Positions 8,108-16,297 of a stretch of DNA of 64,000 nt are shown piece after piece. The notes beneath the pieces were generated by a model that was not told the origin of the DNA, did no database searches, and was given only the letters and a program-made list of their open reading frames with translations. The DNA is taken from positions 1-64,000 of the forward strand of contig NZ_FOKF01000001.1 of the NCBI RefSeq assembly GCF_900111995.1. The letters are read 5' to 3'. The position numbers and the translations under genes were made by a program. Every line of letters starts with the position of its first letter. Within the stretch, counting starts at the first letter, position 1. This stretch comes from Collimonas sp. OK607. GTDB lineage: Bacteria > Pseudomonadota > Gammaproteobacteria > Burkholderiales > Burkholderiaceae_D.

Positions 8108-9151
8108 ATGTACTATGTTGAACAACGCGCTGTCGGCCGGCTGGTCGTGGGTTTGCTGCTGGCCGGATGCGGCAGCGGTATCGCGGCCGATGCGGCTGCA
8201 GAAGATCAGGTGCAGGTCTACGGTCTGATCGGCACCTATGTCGGCAGCATGAAACGCAGCGACAACGTTGCTCGCACTGTGCAGATCGGCTCCGGCGGGC
8301 TGAACACATCCTACTGGGGCTTCCGCGGCGGCGAAGATCTGGGCAACGGGCTGAGTGCCATCTTCCAGTTGGAGTCTTTTTTCCAGCCCGATACCGGCGG
8401 TGCCGGCCGCAACGCCAGCGATCCGACTGGATTCTCGCGCAGCGGCTGGGTCGGCCTGAAGGGCGATTTTGGTCAACTGACGCTCGGACGCATGATGTCG
8501 CCGTTTTACGCGTCGATGCAGATCGTCAATCCATTTCAAGCGTCGGTGGTGTTTTCGCCGCTTGTGGTGCAGTCCTATGTGGCGTCGTTCAACAACACCA
8601 TCATCGGCGACACGGTATGGAACAACGCAATCCAGTATGTCACGCCGCAGATGGGTGACCTGAGCGTAACGGCCATCTATGCACCGGGCGAGGTGGCGGG
8701 CGACAGTGCTGTCAGCAACTACGGATTGCACCTGCGCTACCAGCACGGGCCGTTGGCTGCTGTGCTGTCCGCGCAACGCTTCCGTAGCAGCGCGGTGGCG
8801 CCGTCGACCGGACAGTACGCTTATCTGACTGGCTTCAGCTACGACTTCGGTCCCGTGAAGCTGTACGGCTCGGCCCAGGCCACCGACAGCGCGGTGACCG
8901 CGATCAAGTCGCACACCTACCAGGCTGGCGTCTCGGTCCCGGTCACGACAACCAGCTCCTTGCAGTTTTCCTGGGCTCGCACTAACGTCGACAATCCCAA
9001 GGCCGCTACCGGGATTCGCAATACGGCCGGACTTGGCTACGATTACTTTCTGTCGCGCCGTACCGACATCTACGTCAATTATCTGTACGATCACGTCGCC
9101 GGCCACGAGGTCGGCAATAGCTACGCACTTGGCATCCGGCATCTGTTCTGA
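8108..9151 (+). CDS. Gram-negative outer-membrane porin (Omp32/OmpC type)
   Basis: A 347-residue protein with an N-terminal export signal ending near GSGIAADAAAED and a beta-barrel body. The N-terminal strand VQVYGLIGTYVGS, the SYWGFRGGEDLGNGLSAIFQ strand pair, the GLKGDFGQLTLGRMMSPFY segment and the final YALGIRHLF with terminal phenylalanine are hallmarks of trimeric betaproteobacterial porins. AAAGGAG lies before the start. It is 96 bp behind the DctA-type gene on the same strand, so outer- and inner-membrane uptake steps are probably cotranscribed. A GC in the signal (LLLAGCGSG) resembles a lipobox but the barrel argues against a lipoprotein. Confidence 0.88.
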   Translation: MYYVEQRAVGRLVVGLLLAGCGSGIAADAAAEDQVQVYGLIGTYVGSMKRSDNVARTVQIGSGGLNTSYWGFRGGEDLGNGLSAIFQLESFFQPDTGGAGRNASDPTGFSRSGWVGLKGDFGQLTLGRMMSPFYASMQIVNPFQASVVFSPLVVQSYVASFNNTIIGDTVWNNAIQYVTPQMGDLSVTAIYAPGEVAGDSAVSNYGLHLRYQHGPLAAVLSAQRFRSSAVAPSTGQYAYLTGFSYDFGPVKLYGSAQATDSAVTAIKSHTYQAGVSVPVTTTSSLQFSWARTNVDNPKAATGIRNTAGLGYDYFLSRRTDIYVNYLYDHVAGHEVGNSYALGIRHLF

Positions 9152-9163
9152 GGCTGCGGCCGT

Positions 9164-10087
9164 TCAGGACAGATAGTCGTCGATGTTCTTCTGGCGAGCC
9201 TGATACAGCGGCAAGATTTCACTTTCCAGCATCTGCACTGCCAGCGTAGCCAGCTTCGACATCGGATGTTGGTTGCTGGTGGCGATCGCCAGCCTGCTGT
9301 GAATCACCGGATCCTCGATGCGCGTGATGCGGAACTGGCGCTGCATCGGGTCGGCGATGATGGCATTTAGCGGCAGCACCGCGTGGCCATAAGCCTCATG
9401 CACCAGGTCCAGCACGGACGGCACGGCATCGACTTCAAGCGTAATGTTGAGCTTGATGTTGCGCTCGGCCGCCTGGCTTTCCACTAGCGTGCGGATGGCG
9501 TGCGGCCGGCCCGGTATGATGAGCGGGTATCGCACCAGATCCTTGACCCGTATCGACGATGGCGTCGGTGCGCCCAATTTGCTGATCAAAAATAGTTCTT
9601 CAGTGAACAATGGGCGCTTGTCCACTAGCGGCGTATCAGCGGTGTCATACAGGATCGCCGCATCGATGCGACCCATCATCAGCCATTCGGCTAGATTGGT
9701 CGACAAGCCTTCCGAAACCGTGATACGGGCCTGGGGAAACTGCTTCTGGAAGCTGCGCACCAGAGCCAGCGTGGCAAAGCGCGAGACGCTGGGCGCCAGC
9801 CCGATCTTGAATTGCCCATCCAGCGTCCCCTGCAAATTATTTAGCGCGTGCTTGGCGCTGTCCACTTGATGCAGGATGCCCTTGCTGTATTCCAGCAGCA
9901 CCTTGCCGGCTTCGGTGAGCGCCACGCCGCGGCCGTTGCGCCACAACAGATTTTGCCGTAGATCCACTTCCAGTTGCCGCACCAGACGGCTCAGGGCCGG
10001 CTGATTGCGCCCAAGGATAGCCGACGCCCGGGTAAAGCTATTTAGTTCGGCAACGTGTACAAATGCCTCCAGCTGATCGAGATTCAT
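9164..10087 (-). CDS. LysR family transcriptional regulator
   Basis: A 307-residue LysR protein starting MNLDQLEAFVHVAE at 10087; the longer frame upstream overlaps the divergent promoter and is unlikely. Residues 1-60 are the winged HTH (NQPALSRLVRQLEVDLRQ), residues about 90-300 the periplasmic-binding-like effector domain. It is divergent from the ligI-type gene and convergent with the porin, the usual position for the activator of such a pathway. The 13-bp motif at 10121-10133 lies in the divergent promoter. Effector unknown; a pathway intermediate such as PDC or oxalomesaconate is plausible. Confidence 0.88.
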   Translation of the reverse strand: MNLDQLEAFVHVAELNSFTRASAILGRNQPALSRLVRQLEVDLRQNLLWRNGRGVALTEAGKVLLEYSKGILHQVDSAKHALNNLQGTLDGQFKIGLAPSVSRFATLALVRSFQKQFPQARITVSEGLSTNLAEWLMMGRIDAAILYDTADTPLVDKRPLFTEELFLISKLGAPTPSSIRVKDLVRYPLIIPGRPHAIRTLVESQAAERNIKLNITLEVDAVPSVLDLVHEAYGHAVLPLNAIIADPMQRQFRITRIEDPVIHSRLAIATSNQHPMSKLATLAVQMLESEILPLYQARQKNIDDYLS

Positions 10088-10120
10088 AGCGAGCCCGTTA
10101 TGTGAAAACCGCATATTAGG

Positions 10121-10133
10121 TAGTCTGGTATTG
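10121..10133 (+). promoter_or_regulatory. Shared 13-bp motif in the lysR/ligI divergent promoter
   Basis: Second exact copy of TAGTCTGGTATTG (first at 4037-4049). It is followed by CCATTGTATAGC, and the ATTGTAT part of this is also found after the partial copy at 6531-6538. It is 34 bp from the LysR start and 102 bp from the ligI start, a normal place for a LysR binding site. Confidence 0.5.
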
Positions 10134-10234
10134 CCATTGTATAGCTCCGTAGCAGTGGGCACAATCGATCTAACGATGGCCCGCAGCACCTGCAGCGGGC
10201 GCCGATGGACTTACACATCAAAGGAAGCCGCTCC

Positions 10235-11104
10235 ATGAAATCCTGTTTGCCTCCGGACCCTAATCCCGTCAAACCCAAGCACGTTCTGCCTCCCGGTGCC
10301 TGCGACGCACACTGCCACGTGTTCGGCCCGGCTGCGGTATTTCCGTACGCCGCCGACCGTACCTATACGCCGTCCGATGCACCGGTGGCCATGTTGCGCG
10401 AACTGCATGCGCACTTAGGCGTATCGCGCGCCGTCATCGTGCACGCCAGCTGTCACGGCACCGACAATACAGTCACGCTGGATGCCATCGCCTCCAGCAA
10501 CGGCGCCTATCGCGGCGTGGCCAACGTCGAAGCGAGTATCAGCGACAGCGCATTGGCCGATCTGCATGTCGGCGGCATTCGCGGCATCCGCTACAATTTC
10601 GTCAAGCATCTGGGCGGCGTGCCAGACCTCGCCGTCATCGACACCATGGTACGTCGCATCGCGCCGTTAGGCTGGCACGTCGTGCTGCACCTTGACGCAG
10701 AAAACTTGCTCGACCACCAGGATCTGCTTCGCAAGATCGACGTCCCCTTCATTATTGACCACATGGGGCGCGTGAAAGCGGAGCAGGGTCTGGAACAAAA
10801 GCCGTTTCAGCTGCTACTGCAACTGATGCGCGACAATCCGCTGGCCTGGGTGAAGATCTGTGGCGCCGAGCGTGTGTCGGCCGGCACGAGGCCGTTCGCC
10901 GATGCGATTCCGTTTGCGCAAGCACTGATCGCCACCGCGCCGGAGCGCCTGTTGTGGGGTACCGACTGGCCGCATCCGAACATTTCAAAGGACATGCCGA
11001 ACGACGGTGAGTTGGTCGACCTGTTTTACGCCTACACGGAAGATGCCGCGATCCAGCAGCAAATCCTGGTCGATAATCCGGCACGCTTGTACGGTTTCGA
11101 GTAG
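10235..11104 (+). CDS. ligI: 2-pyrone-4,6-dicarboxylate hydrolase (LigI type)
   Basis: A 289-residue enzyme, the family length. It follows LigI closely: GACDAHCHVFGPAAVFPY with the paired histidines (H26, H28), VIVHASCHGTDNTVTLDAIA, GIRGIRYNF, FIIDHMGR, a WVKICGAER segment with the substrate arginine, and LLWGTDWPHPN with the catalytic aspartate. LigI opens the lactone of 2-pyrone-4,6-dicarboxylate to 4-oxalomesaconate in the cytoplasm without a metal. The ATG at 10235 has AAAGGA ten bases upstream and is preferred to the one at 10205. It is divergent from a LysR gene and convergent with the genes that consume 4-oxalomesaconate. Confidence 0.88.
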   Translation: MKSCLPPDPNPVKPKHVLPPGACDAHCHVFGPAAVFPYAADRTYTPSDAPVAMLRELHAHLGVSRAVIVHASCHGTDNTVTLDAIASSNGAYRGVANVEASISDSALADLHVGGIRGIRYNFVKHLGGVPDLAVIDTMVRRIAPLGWHVVLHLDAENLLDHQDLLRKIDVPFIIDHMGRVKAEQGLEQKPFQLLLQLMRDNPLAWVKICGAERVSAGTRPFADAIPFAQALIATAPERLLWGTDWPHPNISKDMPNDGELVDLFYAYTEDAAIQQQILVDNPARLYGFE

Positions 11105-11112
11105 TTGGAGGT

Positions 11113-11138
11113 AAGGCATCGCCGCACGGCGATGCCTT
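11113..11138. terminator. Hairpin between convergent catabolic genes
   Basis: AAGGCATCGCCG and CGGCGATGCCTT form a perfect 12-bp stem with a two-base centre, between the ends of the ligI gene and the DUF1932 gene. No T-run follows on either strand, so it may work as a weak bidirectional terminator or protect mRNA ends. Confidence 0.55.
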
Positions 11139-11151
11139 GCGATACCGATTT

Positions 11152-12060
11152 TCAATCGGGGCTGAACTGCGCCAGCAGCCGGTCTGCATAGTTCTGCCAC
11201 GGCGCCTTGGGAAAGATGTCCGCAAACAAGCCTTGCGCGGCAAGGGTAGCCATCCAATCCTGTTTGTCTGCGATGGCAGATGCCATCAGCGGTACTACAC
11301 CGGCCTCGCGCACGGTGCGTGCCGCTTCGCGCATTTCCTCGGCGCGCCGCTTGCCATGCTGGACTACGCGGCTGAAAAAATACGCACCCTGCGCAGACCA
11401 GTCGATCTGCGGAAAAGTCTCGGCCAGCGTCGGTAGCACCAACTGCTCGACGCCATAGTGCCGTGCAGTGGCATAGCTTTCGATCACCAGAGCCTCCAGA
11501 CCCTTGATCATGATGCTGCGACACATCTTGACCGCCGATGCCACGCCGATCCGCTGCGCAACCGGTTGCACGTTCATGCCCCAGCCGCGCAAGGTCTGCG
11601 CCAGTGTTTCGGCCTGCGCGCCGCCCAGCAGCATCGGTACCGCGATCCCATATGGGGGCACGGACGTCATGACGCCGGCCTCCACATAGTGGGCACCCGC
11701 CGCCTCGATGACGGCGGCTGCCTGCTGCTTGGTGCCGGGCGAAGCCGAGTTCAAATCCAGAAACATGCTGCCAGGCCTTATGTGCAGCGCCGCCTGCTGC
11801 GCTACCTCTAGCGTACTGGAGGCGGTGACGGCGGAAATGATCAGCGTGGCCTGGTCGCACAGGGTAACGATGCCGTCGCCCAGCGTCACACCAGCGTGGC
11901 CAGCAGCCGACCGCAATACGTCAGCGTCGGCACTGGCCGGATCTGTCAGCTTGCGATCCCAGGCCGTTAGCGCTCCGACACCAGATGCTGACTGCAAACC
12001 TGCGGCAAATATGCGGCCGACTTCACCATAGCCCAGTATGCCGATACGGATAGTTTCCAT
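11152..12060 (-). CDS. NAD(P)-dependent dehydrogenase with DUF1932 C-terminal domain
   Basis: A 302-residue protein related to the 3-hydroxyisobutyrate/6-phosphogluconate dehydrogenases. The N-terminus IRIGILGYGEVGRIFAAGL is a Rossmann GxGxxG nucleotide-binding fold; LDLNSASPGTKQQAA is the substrate loop; MIKGLEALVIESYATARHYG belongs to the DUF1932 helical domain. Such enzymes oxidise hydroxyacids or reduce their aldehydes or ketones. It is the last gene of a galD - ligJ - ligK - DUF1932 run with 15-bp or smaller gaps, so it probably handles a pathway intermediate. It is not of the LigC (Gfo/Idh) type that makes PDC, so its reaction here is unknown. Confidence 0.75.
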   Translation of the reverse strand: METIRIGILGYGEVGRIFAAGLQSASGVGALTAWDRKLTDPASADADVLRSAAGHAGVTLGDGIVTLCDQATLIISAVTASSTLEVAQQAALHIRPGSMFLDLNSASPGTKQQAAAVIEAAGAHYVEAGVMTSVPPYGIAVPMLLGGAQAETLAQTLRGWGMNVQPVAQRIGVASAVKMCRSIMIKGLEALVIESYATARHYGVEQLVLPTLAETFPQIDWSAQGAYFFSRVVQHGKRRAEEMREAARTVREAGVVPLMASAIADKQDWMATLAAQGLFADIFPKAPWQNYADRLLAQFSPD

Positions 12061-12075
12061 GGTTGTCTCCAGATC

Positions 12076-12765
12076 TCAGTCGATGTAGCGCAGGCCGGCC
12101 TTGGCCAACGTCTCGCGCATGTTGTAGATGTCCAGCCCAAGCACACCGGCGGCCAGTTTGGTACGCTTGGCGTGCTCGTTTGCTTCGCGCTCAGCGGCGG
12201 CAGCGGCCACTTGCGGGGCCAGCGCGGCCGGCACTATCACCACGCCGTCGTCGTCTGCCAAGACCACGTCGCCCGGATTGACCAGGGCTCCGGCGCATAC
12301 CACCGGCACATTGACCGAGCCGACGGTGGCCTTGATGGTGCCCTTGGCGCTGATGGTCTTGGAAAACACCGGGAACTGCATCGCCGTTAAGTCCCGCACG
12401 TCGCGCACACCGGCGTCGATCACCAGACCATGCGCGCCGCGTGCCTGGAACGAGGTCGCGAGCAGGTCGCCGAAATAGCCATCGCTGCATTCGGCTGTAA
12501 TGGCGGCTACCACCACGTCGCCGGGCTGGATCTGCTCCGCGGCGACGTGCATCATCCAGTTGTCACCAGGATGCAGTAGCACGGTGACTGCGGTGCCGCA
12601 CAGCCGGGCGCCGGGATACACCGGCCGCATAGTTGGTTGCATCAGGCCGAGGCGTCCCAGCGCCTCGTGCACGGTGGCCACGCCGAACTGGCTCAGGGCG
12701 TCTACTGCGGTGCGGTCGGCGCGCAGGATATGGCGTTTTACTACACCCAGATTGTTGTTGATCAT
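12076..12765 (-). CDS. ligK: 4-carboxy-4-hydroxy-2-oxoadipate aldolase/oxaloacetate decarboxylase
   Basis: A 229-residue RraA-fold class II aldolase. Visible are [57 protein letters not shown] (metal-binding acid and substrate arginine region) and [17 protein letters not shown]. The enzyme cleaves 4-carboxy-4-hydroxy-2-oxoadipate to pyruvate and oxaloacetate with a divalent metal and decarboxylates oxaloacetate, the last step of the 4,5-cleavage pathways. It lies 9 bp behind the hydratase gene. LigK, ProA, PmdF-type and GalC are names for the same function; I use ligK. Confidence 0.87.
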   Translation of the reverse strand: MINNNLGVVKRHILRADRTAVDALSQFGVATVHEALGRLGLMQPTMRPVYPGARLCGTAVTVLLHPGDNWMMHVAAEQIQPGDVVVAAITAECSDGYFGDLLATSFQARGAHGLVIDAGVRDVRDLTAMQFPVFSKTISAKGTIKATVGSVNVPVVCAGALVNPGDVVLADDDGVVIVPAALAPQVAAAAAEREANEHAKRTKLAAGVLGLDIYNMRETLAKAGLRYID

Positions 12766-12774
12766 GTTATCTCC

Positions 12775-13815
12775 TTATTTGCCTTTGGCGGTTAGTGCGG
12801 CATCGAGGCGCGGGAACACGTGCCGCGCATTGCCTTCGTAGATCTGGTAGCGTTGTTTGGCGCTAAGCTGGGTGGATGCTTCGATGTAGCGTTTGGTGTC
12901 GTCATAAAAGTTACCGGTCTCTGGATCGATGCCGCGTACTGCGCCTATCATTTCCGAGGCGAACAGGATGTTTTCGACTGGGATCACCTTGGTCAGCAAG
13001 TCGATGCCAGGTTGATGGTAGACGCAGGTATCGAAGAAGATGTTTTTCAGCAGGTGCTCTTGCAACAGTGGCTTTTTCATCTCCTGCGCCAAGCCACGGA
13101 AACGGCCCCAGTGATATGGCACGGCGCCGCCGCCATGCGGGATCAAGAATTTTAGCGTCGGGAAATCGGTGAACAGCTCGCTGGTCAGACACTGCATGAA
13201 GGCGGTGGTGTCGGCGTTCAGGTAATGCGCGCCGGTGGTGTGGAAACACGCGTTGCAGCTGGTGCTGACGTGTATCATCGCCGGGATGTCCAGCTCTACC
13301 ATCTTTTCGTAGATCGGATACCAGTGGCGGTCCGACAGCGGCGGCGAATTCCACATTCCACCGGACGGATCGGGATTCAGGTTGATGCCGACGAAGCCGT
13401 ATTCGCGGACACATGTTTCCAGCTCCGGAATGCAACTGGCCGGATCGACGCCTGGCGATTGCGGCAGCATGGCGGCGCCGATGAAATGCTCGGGGAATAG
13501 CATCGCCACACGGTGGCATAGTTCGTTGCAGATAGCGGCCCAGGTGGCGCTGGCATTGAAGTCGCCGATATGGTGCGCCATGAAGCTGGCGCGCGGCGAG
13601 AAGATCGTCAGGTCTGAGCCACGCTCCTTCATCAGGCGCAACTGGTTGGTTTCGATCGACTCGCGCAGTTCGTCGTCGCTGATCTTCAGCGAGGCTACCT
13701 TGGGGCCGAGCTCGGGGGTGTTGAGATTGGCGATTTGTTGCTTGCGCCACTCTTCCAGCGCCTTGGGCGCGGTGGTGTAGTGGCCGTGGCAATCGATGAT
13801 CATGGGGGCTCGCAT
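12775..13815 (-). CDS. ligJ: 4-oxalomesaconate hydratase (LigJ type amidohydrolase)
   Basis: A 346-residue amidohydrolase-fold protein. IIDCHGHYTTAPKALEEWRK is the LigJ opening with the paired histidines, NLNPDPSGGMWNSPPL and LKFLIPHGGGAVPYHWGR are conserved substrate-site segments, and FASEMIGAVRGIDPETG ends the barrel. LigJ adds water to 4-oxalomesaconate giving 4-carboxy-4-hydroxy-2-oxoadipate. The start at 13815 has AAAGGA seven bases upstream, and only one base separates it from the stop of the tautomerase gene, so translation is probably coupled. This is the Sphingobium-type hydratase rather than the unrelated GalB of Pseudomonas. Confidence 0.87.
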   Translation of the reverse strand: MRAPMIIDCHGHYTTAPKALEEWRKQQIANLNTPELGPKVASLKISDDELRESIETNQLRLMKERGSDLTIFSPRASFMAHHIGDFNASATWAAICNELCHRVAMLFPEHFIGAAMLPQSPGVDPASCIPELETCVREYGFVGINLNPDPSGGMWNSPPLSDRHWYPIYEKMVELDIPAMIHVSTSCNACFHTTGAHYLNADTTAFMQCLTSELFTDFPTLKFLIPHGGGAVPYHWGRFRGLAQEMKKPLLQEHLLKNIFFDTCVYHQPGIDLLTKVIPVENILFASEMIGAVRGIDPETGNFYDDTKRYIEASTQLSAKQRYQIYEGNARHVFPRLDAALTAKGK

Positions 13816-13816
13816 C

Positions 13817-14950
13817 TTATTGTCCTTTCCAGGCGGTTTCGGGGATCATGACTTCGCCGCGCATGATGAGGCGGGCGGTGCGCAGCAGTGCGGCGCGAGT
13901 GACTTGTTGCGGGTGTTGGGGATCGAGTCCTAACTCGACGCTGAATTCGCCGCTCGGATGTTCTACCGACACGGCCTTTTGAAGTCCGGAAGGCAGTGCG
14001 GCCAGCCCTTGGGTGACCGTGCCTTCCAGCACGCAGGCGGTGGCGACTGTCACCGCAGCCAGTACGCCGATCGAGTCGTGGCACACGTGCGGAATAAAGC
14101 AGCGGGCGGCAATGCTGCCGCCGTCGCGTGGCGCCGCCACCAGGCACATCTTCGGATAATTTTTCTTTGTCACGTCGCCCAACCCCATCATCGGGCCGAC
14201 CGCCAGACGCAGCACCTCGAGGCGGGTTTTCAGCGCAACGTCGGCGTTCAGTTCAGCCACCGTTTCGTAACCGGTGCGTCCAAGATCGGCGGCGCGCACC
14301 AGCACCATCGGCATACCGTTGTCGATTAGCGTGGTGTCAATGGTGAAGGGCGCGATGCTGGCGCCTTCTACCTGTACCCGGTCCAGCACGCGCCCGGTGG
14401 GCAGCAGGGCGGGACAGACAGAGCCGGCCGTGTCGAGGAAGTTGATGGTGATTGGTGCCGCCGTGCCCGGCACTCCGTCTATCCTGGTGCCCCCGCCGTA
14501 TTGCAAGCGGCCGCCAGGCGTCGGCACGGTGATGTCGCACTGCATGCCGGTGTTCAACGTCAGCACGCGTGCAGTGGTGGTATCGCCCTGTGGAGCGATC
14601 AGGCCTCGTTCCAGCGCAAACGGCACCACCGCAGCCAGCATATTGCCGCAGTTGGGCGTGGTGTCGACAGTGTCGCTGTCTGGCTGCAACTGCGCGAACA
14701 GGAAGTCCAGCGCTACGCCGGGCGTGCTGCTGGCACGCACGATGCCGGCCTTGCTGGTGAGCGGATGGGCGCCGCCCAGGCCGTCAATCTGGCGGCGGTC
14801 CGGCGAACCCATCGCCGCCAGCAATACATGGTCGCGCGCGGTCTGGTCGGTTGGCAGGTCCGATTCGAGGAAAATTGGGCCGCGCGAGGTGCCGCCACGC
14901 ATCAGCAAGCACGGCACAGGGCGCAGATCGGAATTGATTTCAGTGGACAT
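13817..14950 (-). CDS. galD: 4-oxalomesaconate tautomerase (GalD/LigU-like, PrpF family)
   Basis: A 377-residue PrpF-family isomerase (diaminopimelate-epimerase fold). Motifs: PCLLMRGGTSRGPIFLESDL at the N-terminus with the catalytic lysine/serine region, IDGLGGAHPLTSKAGIV, TTPNCGNMLAAVVPFALERG with the conserved cysteine, and VTKKNYPKMCLVAAP. GalD interconverts keto and enol forms of 4-oxalomesaconate; LigU does a 1,3-allylic isomerisation, and sequence alone does not separate the two. It is the first gene of the minus-strand run and is divergent from the double-HTH LysR gene. Confidence 0.85.
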   Translation of the reverse strand: MSTEINSDLRPVPCLLMRGGTSRGPIFLESDLPTDQTARDHVLLAAMGSPDRRQIDGLGGAHPLTSKAGIVRASSTPGVALDFLFAQLQPDSDTVDTTPNCGNMLAAVVPFALERGLIAPQGDTTTARVLTLNTGMQCDITVPTPGGRLQYGGGTRIDGVPGTAAPITINFLDTAGSVCPALLPTGRVLDRVQVEGASIAPFTIDTTLIDNGMPMVLVRAADLGRTGYETVAELNADVALKTRLEVLRLAVGPMMGLGDVTKKNYPKMCLVAAPRDGGSIAARCFIPHVCHDSIGVLAAVTVATACVLEGTVTQGLAALPSGLQKAVSVEHPSGEFSVELGLDPQHPQQVTRAALLRTARLIMRGEVMIPETAWKGQ

Positions 14951-15043
14951 GGCAAGCTCATTCAGGTTGTGAACGTGCCATAAGTATCGCCATCGGCGCG
15001 GCTGCGTGGGTTGCTTTCTGTCGCTAAGACTGTTCTAATTTAC

Positions 15044-15059
15044 TTATTGATGATAATAA
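15044..15059. promoter_or_regulatory. Weak dyad in the galD/lysR divergent region
   Basis: TTATT and AATAA flank a six-base centre, with a T-N11-A pattern inside. It lies 94 bp upstream of the tautomerase start and 30 bp upstream of the LysR start. LysR sites have this form, but in such AT-rich sequence the match is weak. Confidence 0.3.
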
Positions 15060-15088
15060 ACGGCAGCGCCGGAAAGGTACTTTCTCAT

Positions 15089-16297
15089 ATGCCCGGCATC
15101 AGTCTTCACCACCTGCACGCCTTTATCTCCGTGGCCGCCACCGGCGGCGTCCGGCGCTCCGCCGAGGTCCTGTATCGGGCTTCCTCCGCAGTGGCACGCT
15201 CGGTGACGTCCCTGGAACAGCAACTGGACGTGGCGTTGTTCGAGCGCAAGGGCCGCGGCATGCTGCCGACCGCGGCCGGCGCCACCGTGCTGGTGCGCGC
15301 CCGGCGCATCGAGGCGGAATTGCAGCAGTTGCGCGACGAGGCCTTGCGCTCCGGGAGCCGTGTAGGGCAGGTCGGTGCGCTGGATCTGCTGTTTAGCGAA
15401 CGCCGGCTGCAGGCAGCGGCACTGCTGGCCGACCTGCATCACATGCCCAGCGTGGCGCGCGCTACCGGCGTATCGCAGCCAGCGCTGAGCCAGGCCATCG
15501 CACGACTGGAGGATACGCTCGGCCAGCCGCTGTTCCAACGCAGTGCGCGTGGCATGATGCCGACCGAGACTTGCCTGCGCTGGGCAGTGCGCTTCGAACG
15601 TGTGTTGGCGGAACTGCGGCATATCGAAGCCGATGTCGCCGCCCTCAACGGCGTGCTGCAGGGCAGCGTAACGGTGGGCGCGCTACCGTTGGCGCGGACG
15701 CTGCTGTTGCCGAAGGCCATCGGCACGGTGCTGGCAAGCCATCCGAAACTGCAGGTGCATTCGTTGGAAAGTCCTTACGAAGAACTGTGTGCCGGGCTGC
15801 TTAGCGGTCGTATCGATTTCATCCTTGGCGCCTTGCGGCCGGCTGCCGGCAGCAACTTGACCGTGCAACCCCTGTTCGAGGACCAGACGGTGCTGATCGC
15901 CGGCGCCACACATCCGCTGGCCGGCAGAACTACGCTGACGCTGGCCGACCTGGTGCCGTATCCATGGGTGCTGTCGCGCGCCGGAACGCCCCTGCGCGAC
16001 GCGCTGGAACGGTTTTTCCATGGCAGGGGACACACTCCGCCGGCGCCTGCCGTGGAGACTGGCGACTTGGCGCTGTTGCGCGGTCTGCTGATTGATGGCC
16101 GAATGCTGACGGTACTATCGGCCCATCAGCTGCATTACGAGATTGCGGCAGGCTTGCTGGTGGTGCTGCCGCTGGCGATGCCGGGCATGGAGCGGCAGAT
16201 CGGCATCACTGTGCGAGAAGGAGCGCATCTTGCACCAGGCGCCCGGCTGTTGCTGGACGAAATACGCCGCCTGTGCCGAGCGCAGGAAGTGGCATAG
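15089..16297 (+). CDS. LysR-type regulator with two N-terminal HTH domains
   Basis: A 402-residue protein, about 100 residues longer than a normal LysR regulator. Residues 5-64 are a canonical LysR winged HTH (AEVLYRASSAVARSVTSLEQ, then LFERKGRGMLPT). After a linker, residues 105-162 form a second one (ATGVSQPALSQAIARLEDTL, then LFQRSARGMMPTE). Residues about 190-402 are one effector-binding domain. The ATG at 15089 is used because GGAAAGG precedes it and the residues after it align with normal LysR starts. It is divergent from galD and presumably controls the galD-ligJ-ligK-DUF1932 operon. No internal frameshift is seen, so this is one polypeptide. Confidence 0.85.
   Translation: MPGISLHHLHAFISVAATGGVRRSAEVLYRASSAVARSVTSLEQQLDVALFERKGRGMLPTAAGATVLVRARRIEAELQQLRDEALRSGSRVGQVGALDLLFSERRLQAAALLADLHHMPSVARATGVSQPALSQAIARLEDTLGQPLFQRSARGMMPTETCLRWAVRFERVLAELRHIEADVAALNGVLQGSVTVGALPLARTLLLPKAIGTVLASHPKLQVHSLESPYEELCAGLLSGRIDFILGALRPAAGSNLTVQPLFEDQTVLIAGATHPLAGRTTLTLADLVPYPWVLSRAGTPLRDALERFFHGRGHTPPAPAVETGDLALLRGLLIDGRMLTVLSAHQLHYEIAAGLLVVLPLAMPGMERQIGITVREGAHLAPGARLLLDEIRRLCRAQEVA

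Noticed and set aside
8015-9142. 375-codon open frame antisense to the porin gene
   Set aside because: The plus strand has signal peptide, barrel motifs and terminal phenylalanine; the other strand has none.
8108-9151. Porin as a lipoprotein because of LLLAGC in its signal
   Set aside because: The body and terminal phenylalanine are those of a 16-strand trimeric porin, a class that is not lipidated.
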